Positions 33,971 to 43,182 of a stretch of DNA of 51,427 bases are shown here, in pieces. The position numbers and the translations under genes are program-made. The stretch is from JSC-12 sp033764965 (GTDB lineage Bacteria > Cyanobacteriota > Cyanobacteriia > Leptolyngbyales > Leptolyngbyaceae), in NCBI GenBank assembly GCA_033764965.1, contig JANRIN010000264.1, forward strand, positions 1 to 51,427. Direction: 5' to 3'. Numbering within the stretch: position 1 is the first letter of the stretch; each line of letters begins with the position of its first letter. The notes below the pieces were generated by a model that was not told the DNA's origin, did no database searches, and saw nothing but the letters and a program-made list of their open reading frames with translations.

Positions 33971-36406
33971 ATGACGACCATTCCTGAATCTTCGTTATTT
34001 GACTCTCAATCAGGGCGTGCCTCCGACTTTGAAGCGGGTTTAGCTGCATTTAAAGAAGCGGAGTATGCCACGGCGATCGTGTTGCTGGAACCAGCTTTAG
34101 CCGAATCGCCGAACCATCCTTTGATTGCCCGTGCCCAAATGGGTTTAGCCATCGCCTACGAAAAGATGGGCGAAACCGAACGGGCATTCCAGCTTTGCCA
34201 ATCCCTTCAGCAGCAGGGCAGCGCTCAGGTGCAGGAGTGGGCAACTCGCACTCTGGTATCCCTGCTACAGCGCCATCCAGAGTTAGGGTTGCAGCAAGAG
34301 GTTGTTGAATCTCCTGCTTCGTTACCCTCGCAAGTCAGCGAGCCTCATTTAGTTTCTGAATCCACAGGATTTACACCATTGGATGAAGCGGAACTTCCAC
34401 CTGCAACTGAGCAGAACTGGGCAGAGTCCTCATGGGCAGAAACGGATCACTCTGAAGCATCTGCCATGCCACCCGCTGACACGATCGCATCCCCACCATC
34501 CTTTACCCCTTTAAACAATTCCCCCATTCCACCCTTGGGCAGATCGTCCCAATCGCTACAGGACGATCGGTCGCAGCATCCCGAAGCAACTCTCTCGCCC
34601 CCGTCGCTGTATCAACCAATATGGCGACAAGCTGGACGGGCAGAATCAGGCAAATCTCTGGGTAAAGTCAATTTGCTGCGGTTAGGGGTGACGCGAATTA
34701 TCACTGCGATCGCCTGTTACCTGGCAGTGCAGCAAGTCTTTTTCTGGGTTGCTGCCAGCTACGGTAATGCAGTGATTAAAATTCTGCCTCGCCTGGGATT
34801 CCGGGTTGTTCAGCCCGGTGCTCCGACCTGGACAGAAGCGTTTGCGCTGGTTGCCCTGCTCATTTTATTTGTCGGTTCTCGTTGGATTCTTGATGCCATC
34901 CTGACGTTGTTGCATGGGCTGAAACCCTTCTCCATCAACGAACTATCGGTCTACAGTCCAGAAGCCGCTGCGTCTTTGCCCCGCTTTTGTCGTAAATCGG
35001 GCATTCCAGTTCCCGCTCTGGGCATCTTACCAACTCAGACTCCGATCGCCTTTAGTTACGGAATCGTTCCCCATGTCAGTCGGGTCGTCGTCAGCCAGGG
35101 CTTACTGGAGCAATTAGCCGATGATGAAATTGCGGCGATTTATGCCAACGAAGTGGGACATCTTTCCTACTGGACAGTTCCTCTGTTATCTGGCATCACG
35201 ACTCTGCTCCAACTGCCTTACATCCTGTATTGGGTCACAGCAGAATGGGGCAACCAGAAGGACTCTCCCATTACCAAAGCCTGTGCCACGCTGATTTCCG
35301 TGATTAGCTACGGATTTTTCTGGCTCTGGCGTTGGGTGCCGTTGTGGCTCTCGCGGCAACGCACGTACTACAGCGATCGTGTGGCGACGGAACTGACGGG
35401 TAATCCCAACGGTTACACCCGCGCCCTGATGAAGCTGGCGATTGGAACCGCAAAAGATGTTCAACAGCAAGGACAGACGAGCTATTTATTGGAAGGATTT
35501 GAAATCCTCGCGCCCTTAGGACATCGCATTGCGACTCCGTTGGGAAGTTTGTATCCTCATGCTCCCTTGGAAAATGTTCTGGAATGGGAGCGATCCCATC
35601 CGCTGCGTCACTGGTTTGCCCTCAACAATACGCACCCACCCACCGGAGAACGGCTTAACTTGCTAGCCCTCTACGCCCGTCACTGGCAGTTGGACACAGA
35701 ACTCAACTGGCAAGATCCAACCGCTCCCCGTCGTGCTAAGAAACCTAAATTGACTGGGCAGCAGTGGCGATCGCTACTCTTGCAAGGTTCGCCCTATTTT
35801 GGCTTCGCGTTCGGTTTGGCGATCGCGCTGCTGCTGCGAGTCATTGGTTGGGTTGGCTATCGTGCAAATTGGGACTTGGTTTCCTGGATGGCACGCGATC
35901 GCACCATCTTGTTTGGGCTTCCCTTAGTGGGATTGTGCATTGGAATTTTGCTCCGACTCAATCCCTTTTTCCCAGATTTGCCCCATCAAGCGAAGAAGCT
36001 TGGCAATTCTGAATCCCTTCCACCTCTATTTCAACAACCCGACCTCATTCCGCTCACGAGTCAACCTCTGCAGCTAGAAGGGACGTTACTAGGTAGACGC
36101 GGTATCAGTAATTTGCTGAACCAGGATCTATGGCTCAATACGGCGACAGGCATGGTCAAGTTGCACTGTACCTCACGCTTAGGTGTACTGAGCAGTTTCT
36201 TGCCCCAAGCCAACCGTCCGGCAAATTTGGTAAACAGTCCCCTAGTAGCAACCGGTTGGTTCCGCCGCAGCACATCCTCCTGGGTAGACGTGGAAACTCT
36301 CCGCACTGCAGGCGGACGGATACACCGCAGTGACCATCCTGTTTGGGGCTTCCTCATCGCCGCGATCGCCGCCACCTGCGGCATCCTCGCCATCTTCAAC
36401 TTCTAA
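33971..36406 (+). CDS. M48-like membrane protein with TPR region, lacking zinc ligands
   Basis: An 811-residue membrane protein. The N-terminus (about 15-100) is TPR-like (DFEAGLAAFKEAEYATAIVL). A Pro/Ser-rich linker follows to about residue 230. The M48 (CAAX prenyl protease/HtpX-like) core spans about 250-560, with membrane helices around it and two more helices later. The expected zinc motif HExxH reads NEVGH (Asn393 to His397), and the expected third ligand Glu is Thr465 in RTYYSD. Proteolytic activity is therefore doubtful. The frame is open upstream into prfC, but ATG 33971 has family-like content. It lies 35 bp after prfC and may be co-transcribed with it. Confidence 0.85.
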   Translation: MTTIPESSLFDSQSGRASDFEAGLAAFKEAEYATAIVLLEPALAESPNHPLIARAQMGLAIAYEKMGETERAFQLCQSLQQQGSAQVQEWATRTLVSLLQRHPELGLQQEVVESPASLPSQVSEPHLVSESTGFTPLDEAELPPATEQNWAESSWAETDHSEASAMPPADTIASPPSFTPLNNSPIPPLGRSSQSLQDDRSQHPEATLSPPSLYQPIWRQAGRAESGKSLGKVNLLRLGVTRIITAIACYLAVQQVFFWVAASYGNAVIKILPRLGFRVVQPGAPTWTEAFALVALLILFVGSRWILDAILTLLHGLKPFSINELSVYSPEAAASLPRFCRKSGIPVPALGILPTQTPIAFSYGIVPHVSRVVVSQGLLEQLADDEIAAIYANEVGHLSYWTVPLLSGITTLLQLPYILYWVTAEWGNQKDSPITKACATLISVISYGFFWLWRWVPLWLSRQRTYYSDRVATELTGNPNGYTRALMKLAIGTAKDVQQQGQTSYLLEGFEILAPLGHRIATPLGSLYPHAPLENVLEWERSHPLRHWFALNNTHPPTGERLNLLALYARHWQLDTELNWQDPTAPRRAKKPKLTGQQWRSLLLQGSPYFGFAFGLAIALLLRVIGWVGYRANWDLVSWMARDRTILFGLPLVGLCIGILLRLNPFFPDLPHQAKKLGNSESLPPLFQQPDLIPLTSQPLQLEGTLLGRRGISNLLNQDLWLNTATGMVKLHCTSRLGVLSSFLPQANRPANLVNSPLVATGWFRRSTSSWVDVETLRTAGGRIHRSDHPVWGFLIAAIAATCGILAIFNF

Positions 36407-36677
36407 CTCATTTCGAAAAACCGTAGTTTTACTTACAAAGCCTTGTAACCGGAGATTAGCTACTACAAGGTTTAGCTTTAGCGTCTTCAGATCCAAATTT
36501 TGAGCCATTAATCAACAAAGTGTTGCTATCTTCTTGAGGGAAATATATTTTTTGACGAAACATATTATTGATCATTGGTGCGAAGTTAAGCAGATGAGTG
36601 AGTTTTTGGCTGGACAATCCGCCACCTGCGCGCATACAAATCTGCCACAAGAGAAGCGAGAACACCTCTGCATTCTG

Positions 36678-39083
36678 TTAATACGGAACATCTCTGGTCA
36701 TGCGGACTTGAATCACTTGCCCTGGTTGAATTGTCGTAGGTTTAGGCGTGGTGAGGAAGTTGGTTGCGGCTCCAGCGGCTCCACCCAGGAGGATACCCCA
36801 ACCGGAAAATCGACTGACTAATCCACCCGCTAATGCACCAGCCCCGGAATAAATTGCCATTGAAGAGGCGTTAATTTCCCGGTTGCCACCTGCCAACGGT
36901 TCCGATTCTGCATAGAAAGGTACGATGCGATCGCCGCGTTGAATTGAGCTCGTCACAAACTTACTACCTGCACCAGTTGTCTCAAACTGCCCCATCACGT
37001 AGCTTCCCTGAGGAAAAACCACGTTTCCTGAGGCATCCCGAACTTCGGTTTGCAAAACCATCATGTCTTGACGGGCACCTGCTGCATTCAGTTGAACTTC
37101 TGCAGCACCGGGGTAGCTCAATGCCAGCAGTGTTCCTGTCGCCAGCGCGATCGCTGGATTCGCCGATTGCACCGCTCCAGAGGGTTGTATCCCAAAACTA
37201 GAACTAGGAGGAAGTCCTTTTGGCACCGTGTTGAGAGATACGGCTCCGGCAGTGGGCAATGGCTTGCCAAACTCAACCACAGACGAATTGGCAGATAAAT
37301 TTGAGGCTGGAGTAGCCGCAAGAGTAGCAGAACCCGTTGGTTGCAAGGGTGGCACTGAAACGGTTGGAGCAGCAGTTTGGGAAGAAGACTGTAAAGGTGG
37401 CACTGAAACGGTTGGAGTTTCGGTTGTCAGGGTTGGGGATGTCGTGATCGGAGATGTCGCGATCGGCGGCATAGTGGAGGGCTGCATCACGCTTGACACA
37501 GGCGGCACGTTATTGAGGCTAATAGACTGTACCGCAGGTGGCTGAATCAGCGACGGTTGAATCACACTGGAGGCAGGAGGGGGCTGAAGCGATCGAGTCA
37601 GGGACGGTTGCGACAAGTTACTCGATTGCATCACCCAGGAGTTGGGTGGAGGGGTAACTTTAGTCAAGGTGGGAGGGGCTGTTGCCAAGGATGGAGGCGG
37701 GGCAGATGGGGCTATTGCCGCTGGTGATGCAATCCCTGCTGGCGGAACACTCCCGATTCCGGGGGCAGGCATTCCCGATGATTGCATCACCCAGGAGTTG
37801 GGCGGTTGGGCTTTAACGGGTGCTGGAGCCGCACTCGACGGCAGACTGGTTGGAGGTGGGGCTTGAAAGACTCGCTCAGAAACTTGGGAGCCAGAAACCT
37901 GGATCACACTGGAAACAGGGGGCTGCACGGTTGGCTTACTAGACATTGGAGCCAAAGCTGGCACTGCCATTGGGGGTGGAGTGACCAACGGCGGGATTGC
38001 CTGGGTGTTTGCCGTTGGAGCCGTTGGGCTGAAAGTCGGCACTGTGACTTGGGGGGCGTTTGTCGCTGGCACCGATCGCACCGTGGATGGAATCTCCAGG
38101 GTTGGCACAACGGTAGAGGCAGGAGCAGGTTTAGCTCTGGGGGCTTCAATCACAATTTCCGGTGAGCTGGCTGGCAAAGCAACGGGAGGCGGCACCGCGA
38201 TCGGCACTGCGTTACCCGGTTCAATCACTGATCCGGACGAAGGCAGCACGGTTTCGGGTGGCAAAGGAGTTGTCGCTTCGGCAGGCAGTTGGGCGATCGT
38301 TTGTCCAGCCGATTCAGATGGTTTAGTCGGAAATGGAGCCGGAACAGAGGCAGATGGGGGCGGAACTGAAACCGTTGGTTCAGTCGTGACTGGGCTAACA
38401 TCCGCTCCGATCGCCGATGGCAATGAGAGATTTGGGGAAGCTGAAGGGACAGGCGAGGCAGGGACAGGCGAAGCGGGGGGAGGTGCTGGAGAAACTGAAG
38501 CAGCGGCAGGAGGAGTTACAGTCTCGACGGCGGGTGGTGGTGGTAAGGCAGACTCGGCTTTAGATATAGCAGTTTTAGAGGTAGAAGCCTGAGTCTTAGC
38601 CACAGGTTTGGTAGCAGTGGTGGCTGTAGCAACCAGAGGACGCAAAACCAGGCGATCGCCTTTCGTCTCTAGTTTTACCTGTCCCGCAGCGAGTTCCACA
38701 TCTGGAGCGAGTTCCAACACAATTCGGGTGATTCCTGGTTGAAATTGGGAGACTCGCACCTGGCTCACCACACCGGAGAACGACTCTTTGGATTTGACCT
38801 CCCCCATCTCCGTGTCGGGCAAATCCACTACGATGCGAGCAGGTTGCGCCATAACAAAATACTTGGGCGTTGTCCCTTCTTTGACAGTCATTTCCAGTTG
38901 GTTCGTGGCAGCATCATAGCGCCAGTCTGTGAGGGCAGCAGCGGAAACTGCCTGAGCCGTGAGAACGATCGCGCCCAAGACCGCCATCCCAAACCCATTC
39001 CGTCCAAACCGCGATGGCTGCTTGCTGAAGCGTAATCGGCACATAAGCTGAAAGAGGATTGAGGTTAAAGGTTGGTTTTGCAT
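36678..39083 (-). CDS. AMIN-domain envelope protein with Pro-rich repeats and a VirB10/TrbI-like C-terminus
   Basis: An 801-residue exported protein. A signal (GMAVLGAIVLTAQAVSAAAL) precedes an AMIN-type domain (about 50-150: WRYDAATNQLEMTV, ARIVVDLPDTEMG, TRIVLELAPDVE), which binds the cell wall. A linker of about 430 residues, very rich in Pro, Ser, Thr, Ala and Val, follows, with repeated motifs such as NSWVMQSS, VSVPPLQ and SSVIQPS. The C-terminal part (about 590-801) contains GTLLALSYPGAAEVQLNAAG, RGDRIVPFYAES and PGQVIQVRMTRDVPY, resembling TrbI/VirB10-like domains. It could bridge the cell wall and outer membrane; the partner is unknown. No other secretion or pilus gene is near. Confidence 0.75.
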   Translation of the reverse strand: MQNQPLTSILFQLMCRLRFSKQPSRFGRNGFGMAVLGAIVLTAQAVSAAALTDWRYDAATNQLEMTVKEGTTPKYFVMAQPARIVVDLPDTEMGEVKSKESFSGVVSQVRVSQFQPGITRIVLELAPDVELAAGQVKLETKGDRLVLRPLVATATTATKPVAKTQASTSKTAISKAESALPPPPAVETVTPPAAASVSPAPPPASPVPASPVPSASPNLSLPSAIGADVSPVTTEPTVSVPPPSASVPAPFPTKPSESAGQTIAQLPAEATTPLPPETVLPSSGSVIEPGNAVPIAVPPPVALPASSPEIVIEAPRAKPAPASTVVPTLEIPSTVRSVPATNAPQVTVPTFSPTAPTANTQAIPPLVTPPPMAVPALAPMSSKPTVQPPVSSVIQVSGSQVSERVFQAPPPTSLPSSAAPAPVKAQPPNSWVMQSSGMPAPGIGSVPPAGIASPAAIAPSAPPPSLATAPPTLTKVTPPPNSWVMQSSNLSQPSLTRSLQPPPASSVIQPSLIQPPAVQSISLNNVPPVSSVMQPSTMPPIATSPITTSPTLTTETPTVSVPPLQSSSQTAAPTVSVPPLQPTGSATLAATPASNLSANSSVVEFGKPLPTAGAVSLNTVPKGLPPSSSFGIQPSGAVQSANPAIALATGTLLALSYPGAAEVQLNAAGARQDMMVLQTEVRDASGNVVFPQGSYVMGQFETTGAGSKFVTSSIQRGDRIVPFYAESEPLAGGNREINASSMAIYSGAGALAGGLVSRFSGWGILLGGAAGAATNFLTTPKPTTIQPGQVIQVRMTRDVPY

Positions 39084-39313
39084 GGCTTTAGGCTGAGGGC
39101 ATGGGCGAATTTACGTTAAACTGAGCGCGAAGATTCTGAATAAAGTTAACCACTGCATTTCTAGAAGGAATGAGCAAGGATCAGGAGTCCAGATTAGCAG
39201 TCATACCACTAGGTATAGCGTTGAATGAATCTATTTACTCGAATTCACGCTAAGAATAGGGGAAGATTCAGAAAAATTTACAAACTTGGTCGTTTATACA
39301 ATGCGATCGCGGT

Positions 39314-40075
39314 ATGCCCTTCAAAGATTATTTTTCTAATCATGCAAAAATCTATGCCCAGCATCGTCCGGCTTACCCTGATGAACTGTTTGAGTATTTG
39401 AGCCGTTTGGTTGAGGATCACGATGCTGCTTGGGATTGTGGCACTGGCAATGGACAAGTCGCGATCGGTCTCACCCCCTACTTCCAACACATCTACGCCA
39501 CGGATGCCAGTGAACAGCAGTTGGCTCATGCGATCGCCCATCCTCAAGTCACTTACTCTGTCTCCACCGCTGAACAAACCACCTTACCCAGCCAATCGGT
39601 AGACCTGGTTACAGTCGGGCTGGCTTTGCACTGGTTCAGCTTTGATTTGTTCTATCAAGAAGTGCGACGGGTGCTACGACCAGCAGGTGCGATCGCAGTT
39701 TGGTGTTACAGCGATGTGGAACTGCCCACGGCTTCTCAACCTTTGCGCGATCGGTTAGCAGAGTTTCGACAACTGGTGTATCCCTACTTCGCGCCGGAAA
39801 TTGAGTACGTCTGGCAGCGGTACGAAACGATTCCTTTTCCGTTTGTGGAGCAGCCAGCACCACCCTTCCTGATGACCACTCTCTGGACTGTTGAAGACTT
39901 CATTGGCTACCTGCAAAGTTTGTCCGGTACGCAACGGTTTCGCCAGGAACAAGGGGCTGAAGCTTTGAACGCGATCGCCCAACCTTTGATTGCAGCATGG
40001 CAAGAGGCTGAGGCAACCCTTCCCGTTCAGTGGCGGATCTACTTGAGGGTGGGCAGGTTGGGGATTGGGGGTTAG
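39314..40075 (+). CDS. Class I SAM-dependent methyltransferase
   Basis: A 253-residue soluble methyltransferase. The N-terminal PFKDYFSNHAKIYAQHRPAY is typical of small UbiE/Coq5-like cyanobacterial methyltransferases. Motif I (AWDCGTGNGQVAIGL) binds SAM. Motif IV and post-motif regions (VDLVTVGLALHWFSFDLFYQ, RRVLRPAGAIAVWCYSD) are complete. Substrate unknown. The C-terminus YLRVGRLGIGG runs into the TTGGGGATT repeat, so the last residues and the stop codon may be repeat-derived. It is convergent with the DUF1802 gene. Confidence 0.87.
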   Translation: MPFKDYFSNHAKIYAQHRPAYPDELFEYLSRLVEDHDAAWDCGTGNGQVAIGLTPYFQHIYATDASEQQLAHAIAHPQVTYSVSTAEQTTLPSQSVDLVTVGLALHWFSFDLFYQEVRRVLRPAGAIAVWCYSDVELPTASQPLRDRLAEFRQLVYPYFAPEIEYVWQRYETIPFPFVEQPAPPFLMTTLWTVEDFIGYLQSLSGTQRFRQEQGAEALNAIAQPLIAAWQEAEATLPVQWRIYLRVGRLGIGG

Positions 40076-40109
40076 GGGTTGGGGATTGGGGGTTAGGGAT
40101 TGGGAATTA
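40045..40109. repeat. G-rich repeat (TTGGGGATTGGGGGTTAGG) at convergent gene ends
   Basis: About 60 bp built from TTGGGGA, TTGGGGG and TTAGGGG/A units on the plus strand, with seven or more G-runs, enough for G-quadruplex formation. It overlaps the 3' end of the methyltransferase gene and reaches the 3' end of the DUF1802 gene. The same family appears at 1212-1234, 10609-10629, 10701-10740, 11461-11475 and 43150-43170. Confidence 0.8.
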
Positions 40110-40688
40110 GGTCAGATTACTTGTTTCGTTGCTCAAGATTTTCTGAAAGATGGTTGTGCGATCGGTGTAGGTTTGGTCATCCAAAACGGCTGCGGTAGTC
40201 TCAGTTGAGAGGGTTGTTTCTAGATTAATCCACGATTTGCAGCCACCGTAACTAGACGAGTAAGGGATGAGATGGGGCGGGGCTAACCGATACACTCGCA
40301 GGAGGAGCACGAAAATGGGCTGCTTGGGCTGCCATTGCAGGCGCTCTGTCACAAAAGCTTGATTCCACACGTGGAAGGGGAGCAGTTCCAGCACTGTGGA
40401 CTCATCTCGCACCTGAAACACGTCGGTAATGGTTGCCCAAGAGCCGATTCTCACAACCTCAGGATGCCAACCCGGTGCAACGGGCGTGACCTGGCTGGCG
40501 TATTCTGGCTTGAGTAATTCCGGCTTTTGGTGCTCAAAGGTGGGGTAAAGCCAGACGCGATCGTGCTGAACTGCAAAATGCCCTCCCGCCTCCCGAATGC
40601 CGCCTTTTCGCAAAAGCGCGATCGTCTCCCCCTGCTCCAGGGCATTCACGGCGACCTGCCATTCCTTCAGGGCATGAATCAATTCCAT
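40107..40688 (-). CDS. DUF1802 family protein
   Basis: A soluble protein of 193 residues from ATG 40688 (MELIHALKEWQVAVNALEQG). The start, GETIALLRKGGIREAGGHFA and LLLRVYRLAPPHLIPY, fits DUF1802, a family of unknown function widespread in cyanobacteria and other bacteria. ATG 40688 is preferred over 40697 because GGGAG lies at a proper 9 nt only for it. The 3' end abuts the G-rich repeat at 40045-40109. Confidence 0.75.
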   Translation of the reverse strand: MELIHALKEWQVAVNALEQGETIALLRKGGIREAGGHFAVQHDRVWLYPTFEHQKPELLKPEYASQVTPVAPGWHPEVVRIGSWATITDVFQVRDESTVLELLPFHVWNQAFVTERLQWQPKQPIFVLLLRVYRLAPPHLIPYSSSYGGCKSWINLETTLSTETTAAVLDDQTYTDRTTIFQKILSNETSNLT

Positions 40689-40796
40689 CCTTGCCATCTC
40701 CCAAATCTTTAGCTTTTCTCAATGCCAGTTTAGGCAAGAATTCCAAGGATCTCACTAGCATGAGAAGAAGACAAATTATTTCCCTCGATCGCCATC

Positions 40797-40892
40797 ATGA
40801 ACACTCACGATCTGCTCATGTTAGTCCTGCTCCTCTCTCCTGGAATTCTTCTCTCCATCCTGATCATGGGCACCTTTGCGGCTGGCGGCTAA
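40797..40892 (+). CDS. Small single-helix membrane protein (31 residues)
   Basis: ATG 40797 to TAA 40892 encodes MNTHDLLMLVLLLSPGIL, then LSILIMGTFAAGG. One strongly hydrophobic helix is flanked by short polar ends, similar in design to the very small subunits of cyanobacterial membrane complexes, but I do not recognise it as a named one. No strong Shine-Dalgarno is visible. The position between the DUF1802 gene (opposite strand) and the convergent HD gene leaves no overlap. It may be a real small gene or a chance frame. Confidence 0.45.
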   Translation: MNTHDLLMLVLLLSPGILLSILIMGTFAAGG

Positions 40893-40934
40893 ATACTTTA
40901 CGGGCATTTTCTCGGCAAGCAAGTCTTGGGGTTG

Positions 40935-41477
40935 TTATGCAGCTTTACTACGCAACAGCCTTAGATCGCCATCTGAAGCAATTACTTCAAAGCAGGAATC
41001 TATCTCGACAAAAAGCTCCCAATAATCTTTGTTGCATCGTGCTGCTAGCATTTGGATAAATATTTCTTCTAACTGAGAGTTGCGCTTGCCTTTCCAGAGG
41101 TTATCTGCCAAGGCAACACAAATTTCCTCGAAAGAACACTCCATCACTTGCCATTGATTATGGGAACGGCAGCATCGAGCAAGTTCTGGCGAAATGCCGT
41201 GAGCAATCAGCAGAGTTTCACCGTCAGCTTCATGGTTGTTGCCTCGAGCTGTTAGCTCTTCTGGATGAAGAATTTTACCAGCATCATGAAGTGCAATGCC
41301 CAGTCGAACAAAGCCTTCGTTGAATTGCACTGATAATTCCCGCAATTTTGAAATTAATAGTTCAGCCGCCTCTCCAACTAATTTGACATGAAGGAGAAGC
41401 TTTGGAGGTGCTCCTAGTTCTTGAAGCAATTGATAAGCTTCATACACTGTTTGAAGAGTTCTATCCTGGCTATTCAT
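40935..41477 (-). CDS. HD-domain protein
   Basis: A 180-residue soluble protein with an HD hydrolase layout. The metal-binding residues fit His in LLHVKLVGEAAELL, His-Asp in LGIALHDAGKIL and Asp in CVALADNLWKGKR. This is typical of small HD phosphohydrolases. Its substrate is unknown; nucleotide or second-messenger hydrolysis is possible. No other domain is seen. It is followed on the same strand by nothing related, and the ABC-type binding protein gene lies immediately upstream on the same strand, 12 bp away. Confidence 0.8.
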   Translation of the reverse strand: MNSQDRTLQTVYEAYQLLQELGAPPKLLLHVKLVGEAAELLISKLRELSVQFNEGFVRLGIALHDAGKILHPEELTARGNNHEADGETLLIAHGISPELARCCRSHNQWQVMECSFEEICVALADNLWKGKRNSQLEEIFIQMLAARCNKDYWELFVEIDSCFEVIASDGDLRLLRSKAA

Positions 41478-41489
41478 ACAGCATTAACG

Positions 41490-43124
41490 TTATTTCTTTA
41501 ACGTCCAGAAGGGAACTTTTTGGGTAACTTGGAGGGTTGCGCCCTGGATTGCTTTTTGAGCAAATAAAAATTCTTTACTTTGCCAGAGGGGAATGAAGGG
41601 AACGTCCTCGACTAACAAAGTTTGTAGCTGATTGAAGATGGTTTGGCGCTGATTCGGGTCTTGCACCTGGCGACTTTTGGCGATCAACTGATTCGCTCGA
41701 TCGCTGTAGTAGAACGATCCCTGCAAAAAACTGGAACCATCTTCGCAACCCTTTTCGGGCGAACCTTGGGAACATTCCATGAACGGCTGAATGTAATTAT
41801 CGGGATCCAGGAAATCCGGTGCCCAATCCAGCAGGAAGATGGGATACGCGCCTTTGTCGAGATTGCGGTAGGCAGTGGTGGATTCAATCCCATTGAGCTG
41901 AAATTGCAGCAGATTACCCAGTTGCTTTTGGGCGATCGCTCTCAGGGTAATCGCCGCCAGTTGATCGTTAACCAGGTTGGAGCGGTACCAGAATTCCAGC
42001 TTGAGCGGATTGGTGTCCGAAAAACCCGCTTTGGCAAGCAGTTCCTTCGCTTTGTCTGCATTGGCACTGGCGTTATTGGTGCTGAAGGCGGATTGAAACA
42101 CGGGTTGGTGTGCTGCCAGGATAGACGGAATTAAACTGTAGAGCGGTTCAATTTGTCCCATGAACACTCGGTCTTGCAGGATAGAGCGATCCATCAAAGC
42201 CGCGATCGCCTGCCGCACTTCCAGTTTGTCCAGCGGGGGAGAGTTCAGGTTGAGGGTGAGATAATCGATGCCGCCACTACTACTTTCCAGCACTTGCCAG
42301 CCCTTACTGGCGGCTCCTTCCTGCAAACTGCGAATCTGGTCGATCGCCAAATTTTGATACGCCAGATCAACGGCTCCTGTCCGAAAAGCGTTGTAAAGGT
42401 TGGCAGGGCTGGAGAAGAACTGAATATCAATGCCTCGATTGGCTGGTTTTGTACCCCAATATTGCTCAAATGGGTCTAAGCGAATTTGGTCAGTGCCGTA
42501 ACTGACTAGCTTGTACGCTCCAGTGCCAACAAACTCACTCGCTTTAAAGGAGCCTTCCTTGATTTCATAAGCTTTTGGCGAGACAGCACACAAACCCGAA
42601 AATGCTAGTAGCGAAGGAAACGCCGCAAAGGGCTTTTTCAGGCGAATGGTTAACTCGTAGTCCCCAGTCGCTTTCACGCTATCCACATCTGCCATCAAGT
42701 AGGAGGGGGTGCCGCCATTTTGGATGAAGCGTTGCAGCGAGAACGCCATTGCTGCTGCATCGAAAGGCGTACCATCCTGAAAAACCACCCCCTGCCGCAG
42801 TGGAATTGTGTAGACCAGCCCATCGGCGCTGATGGTTGGCAGAGCAGTCGCCAGTTGAGGTTCTAGTTCAGCGCTGCCAGACTTGTAGGTGTAGAGACGA
42901 TCGCCCAGGTTATACAGCAGGTTGTTCGTAAAAATGGTGTTGGCATCTGCCGGATCCAGGGTGCTGATGACTGCCGTCGTGCCCACCACAATCCGCCCAT
43001 CTCCAACCGCCTGCTGAGTTGAATCTGAGCGACTACAGCCGATCGTCACCAGCACACATAAACAAAACAAGGACAAGAACCGCAGCAACCTGCCTCGCAC
43101 AGACTGTATTGTTTGCTTTCTCAT
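41490..43124 (-). CDS. Peptide/nickel-type ABC substrate-binding lipoprotein
   Basis: A 544-residue protein of the SBP_bac_5 family, which binds peptides, nickel chelates or other solutes for ABC importers. A lipoprotein signal (RFLSLFCLCVLVTIGC) anchors it. Family segments are TAVISTLDPADANTIFTNNL, EPQLATALPTISADGLVYTI, PLRQGVVFQDGTPFDAAAMA and VPFIPLWQS near the end. ATG 43124 is preferred over an ATG 11 codons upstream. No permease or ATPase gene is adjacent, so its transporter is elsewhere. A G-rich tract lies in its leader (43143-43175 on the opposite strand). The HD gene follows 12 bp downstream. Confidence 0.9.
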   Translation of the reverse strand: MRKQTIQSVRGRLLRFLSLFCLCVLVTIGCSRSDSTQQAVGDGRIVVGTTAVISTLDPADANTIFTNNLLYNLGDRLYTYKSGSAELEPQLATALPTISADGLVYTIPLRQGVVFQDGTPFDAAAMAFSLQRFIQNGGTPSYLMADVDSVKATGDYELTIRLKKPFAAFPSLLAFSGLCAVSPKAYEIKEGSFKASEFVGTGAYKLVSYGTDQIRLDPFEQYWGTKPANRGIDIQFFSSPANLYNAFRTGAVDLAYQNLAIDQIRSLQEGAASKGWQVLESSSGGIDYLTLNLNSPPLDKLEVRQAIAALMDRSILQDRVFMGQIEPLYSLIPSILAAHQPVFQSAFSTNNASANADKAKELLAKAGFSDTNPLKLEFWYRSNLVNDQLAAITLRAIAQKQLGNLLQFQLNGIESTTAYRNLDKGAYPIFLLDWAPDFLDPDNYIQPFMECSQGSPEKGCEDGSSFLQGSFYYSDRANQLIAKSRQVQDPNQRQTIFNQLQTLLVEDVPFIPLWQSKEFLFAQKAIQGATLQVTQKVPFWTLKK

Positions 43125-43182
43125 TCGGCTCAACGTCCCACTCACCCTTACCCCCAACCCCCAAACCCTAGTTCCCCATACC

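Noticed and set aside
37228..38592. Gly-rich plus-strand frames opposite the AMIN gene
   Set aside because: They mirror the Pro/Ala-rich linker on the other strand and have no start signal or family.
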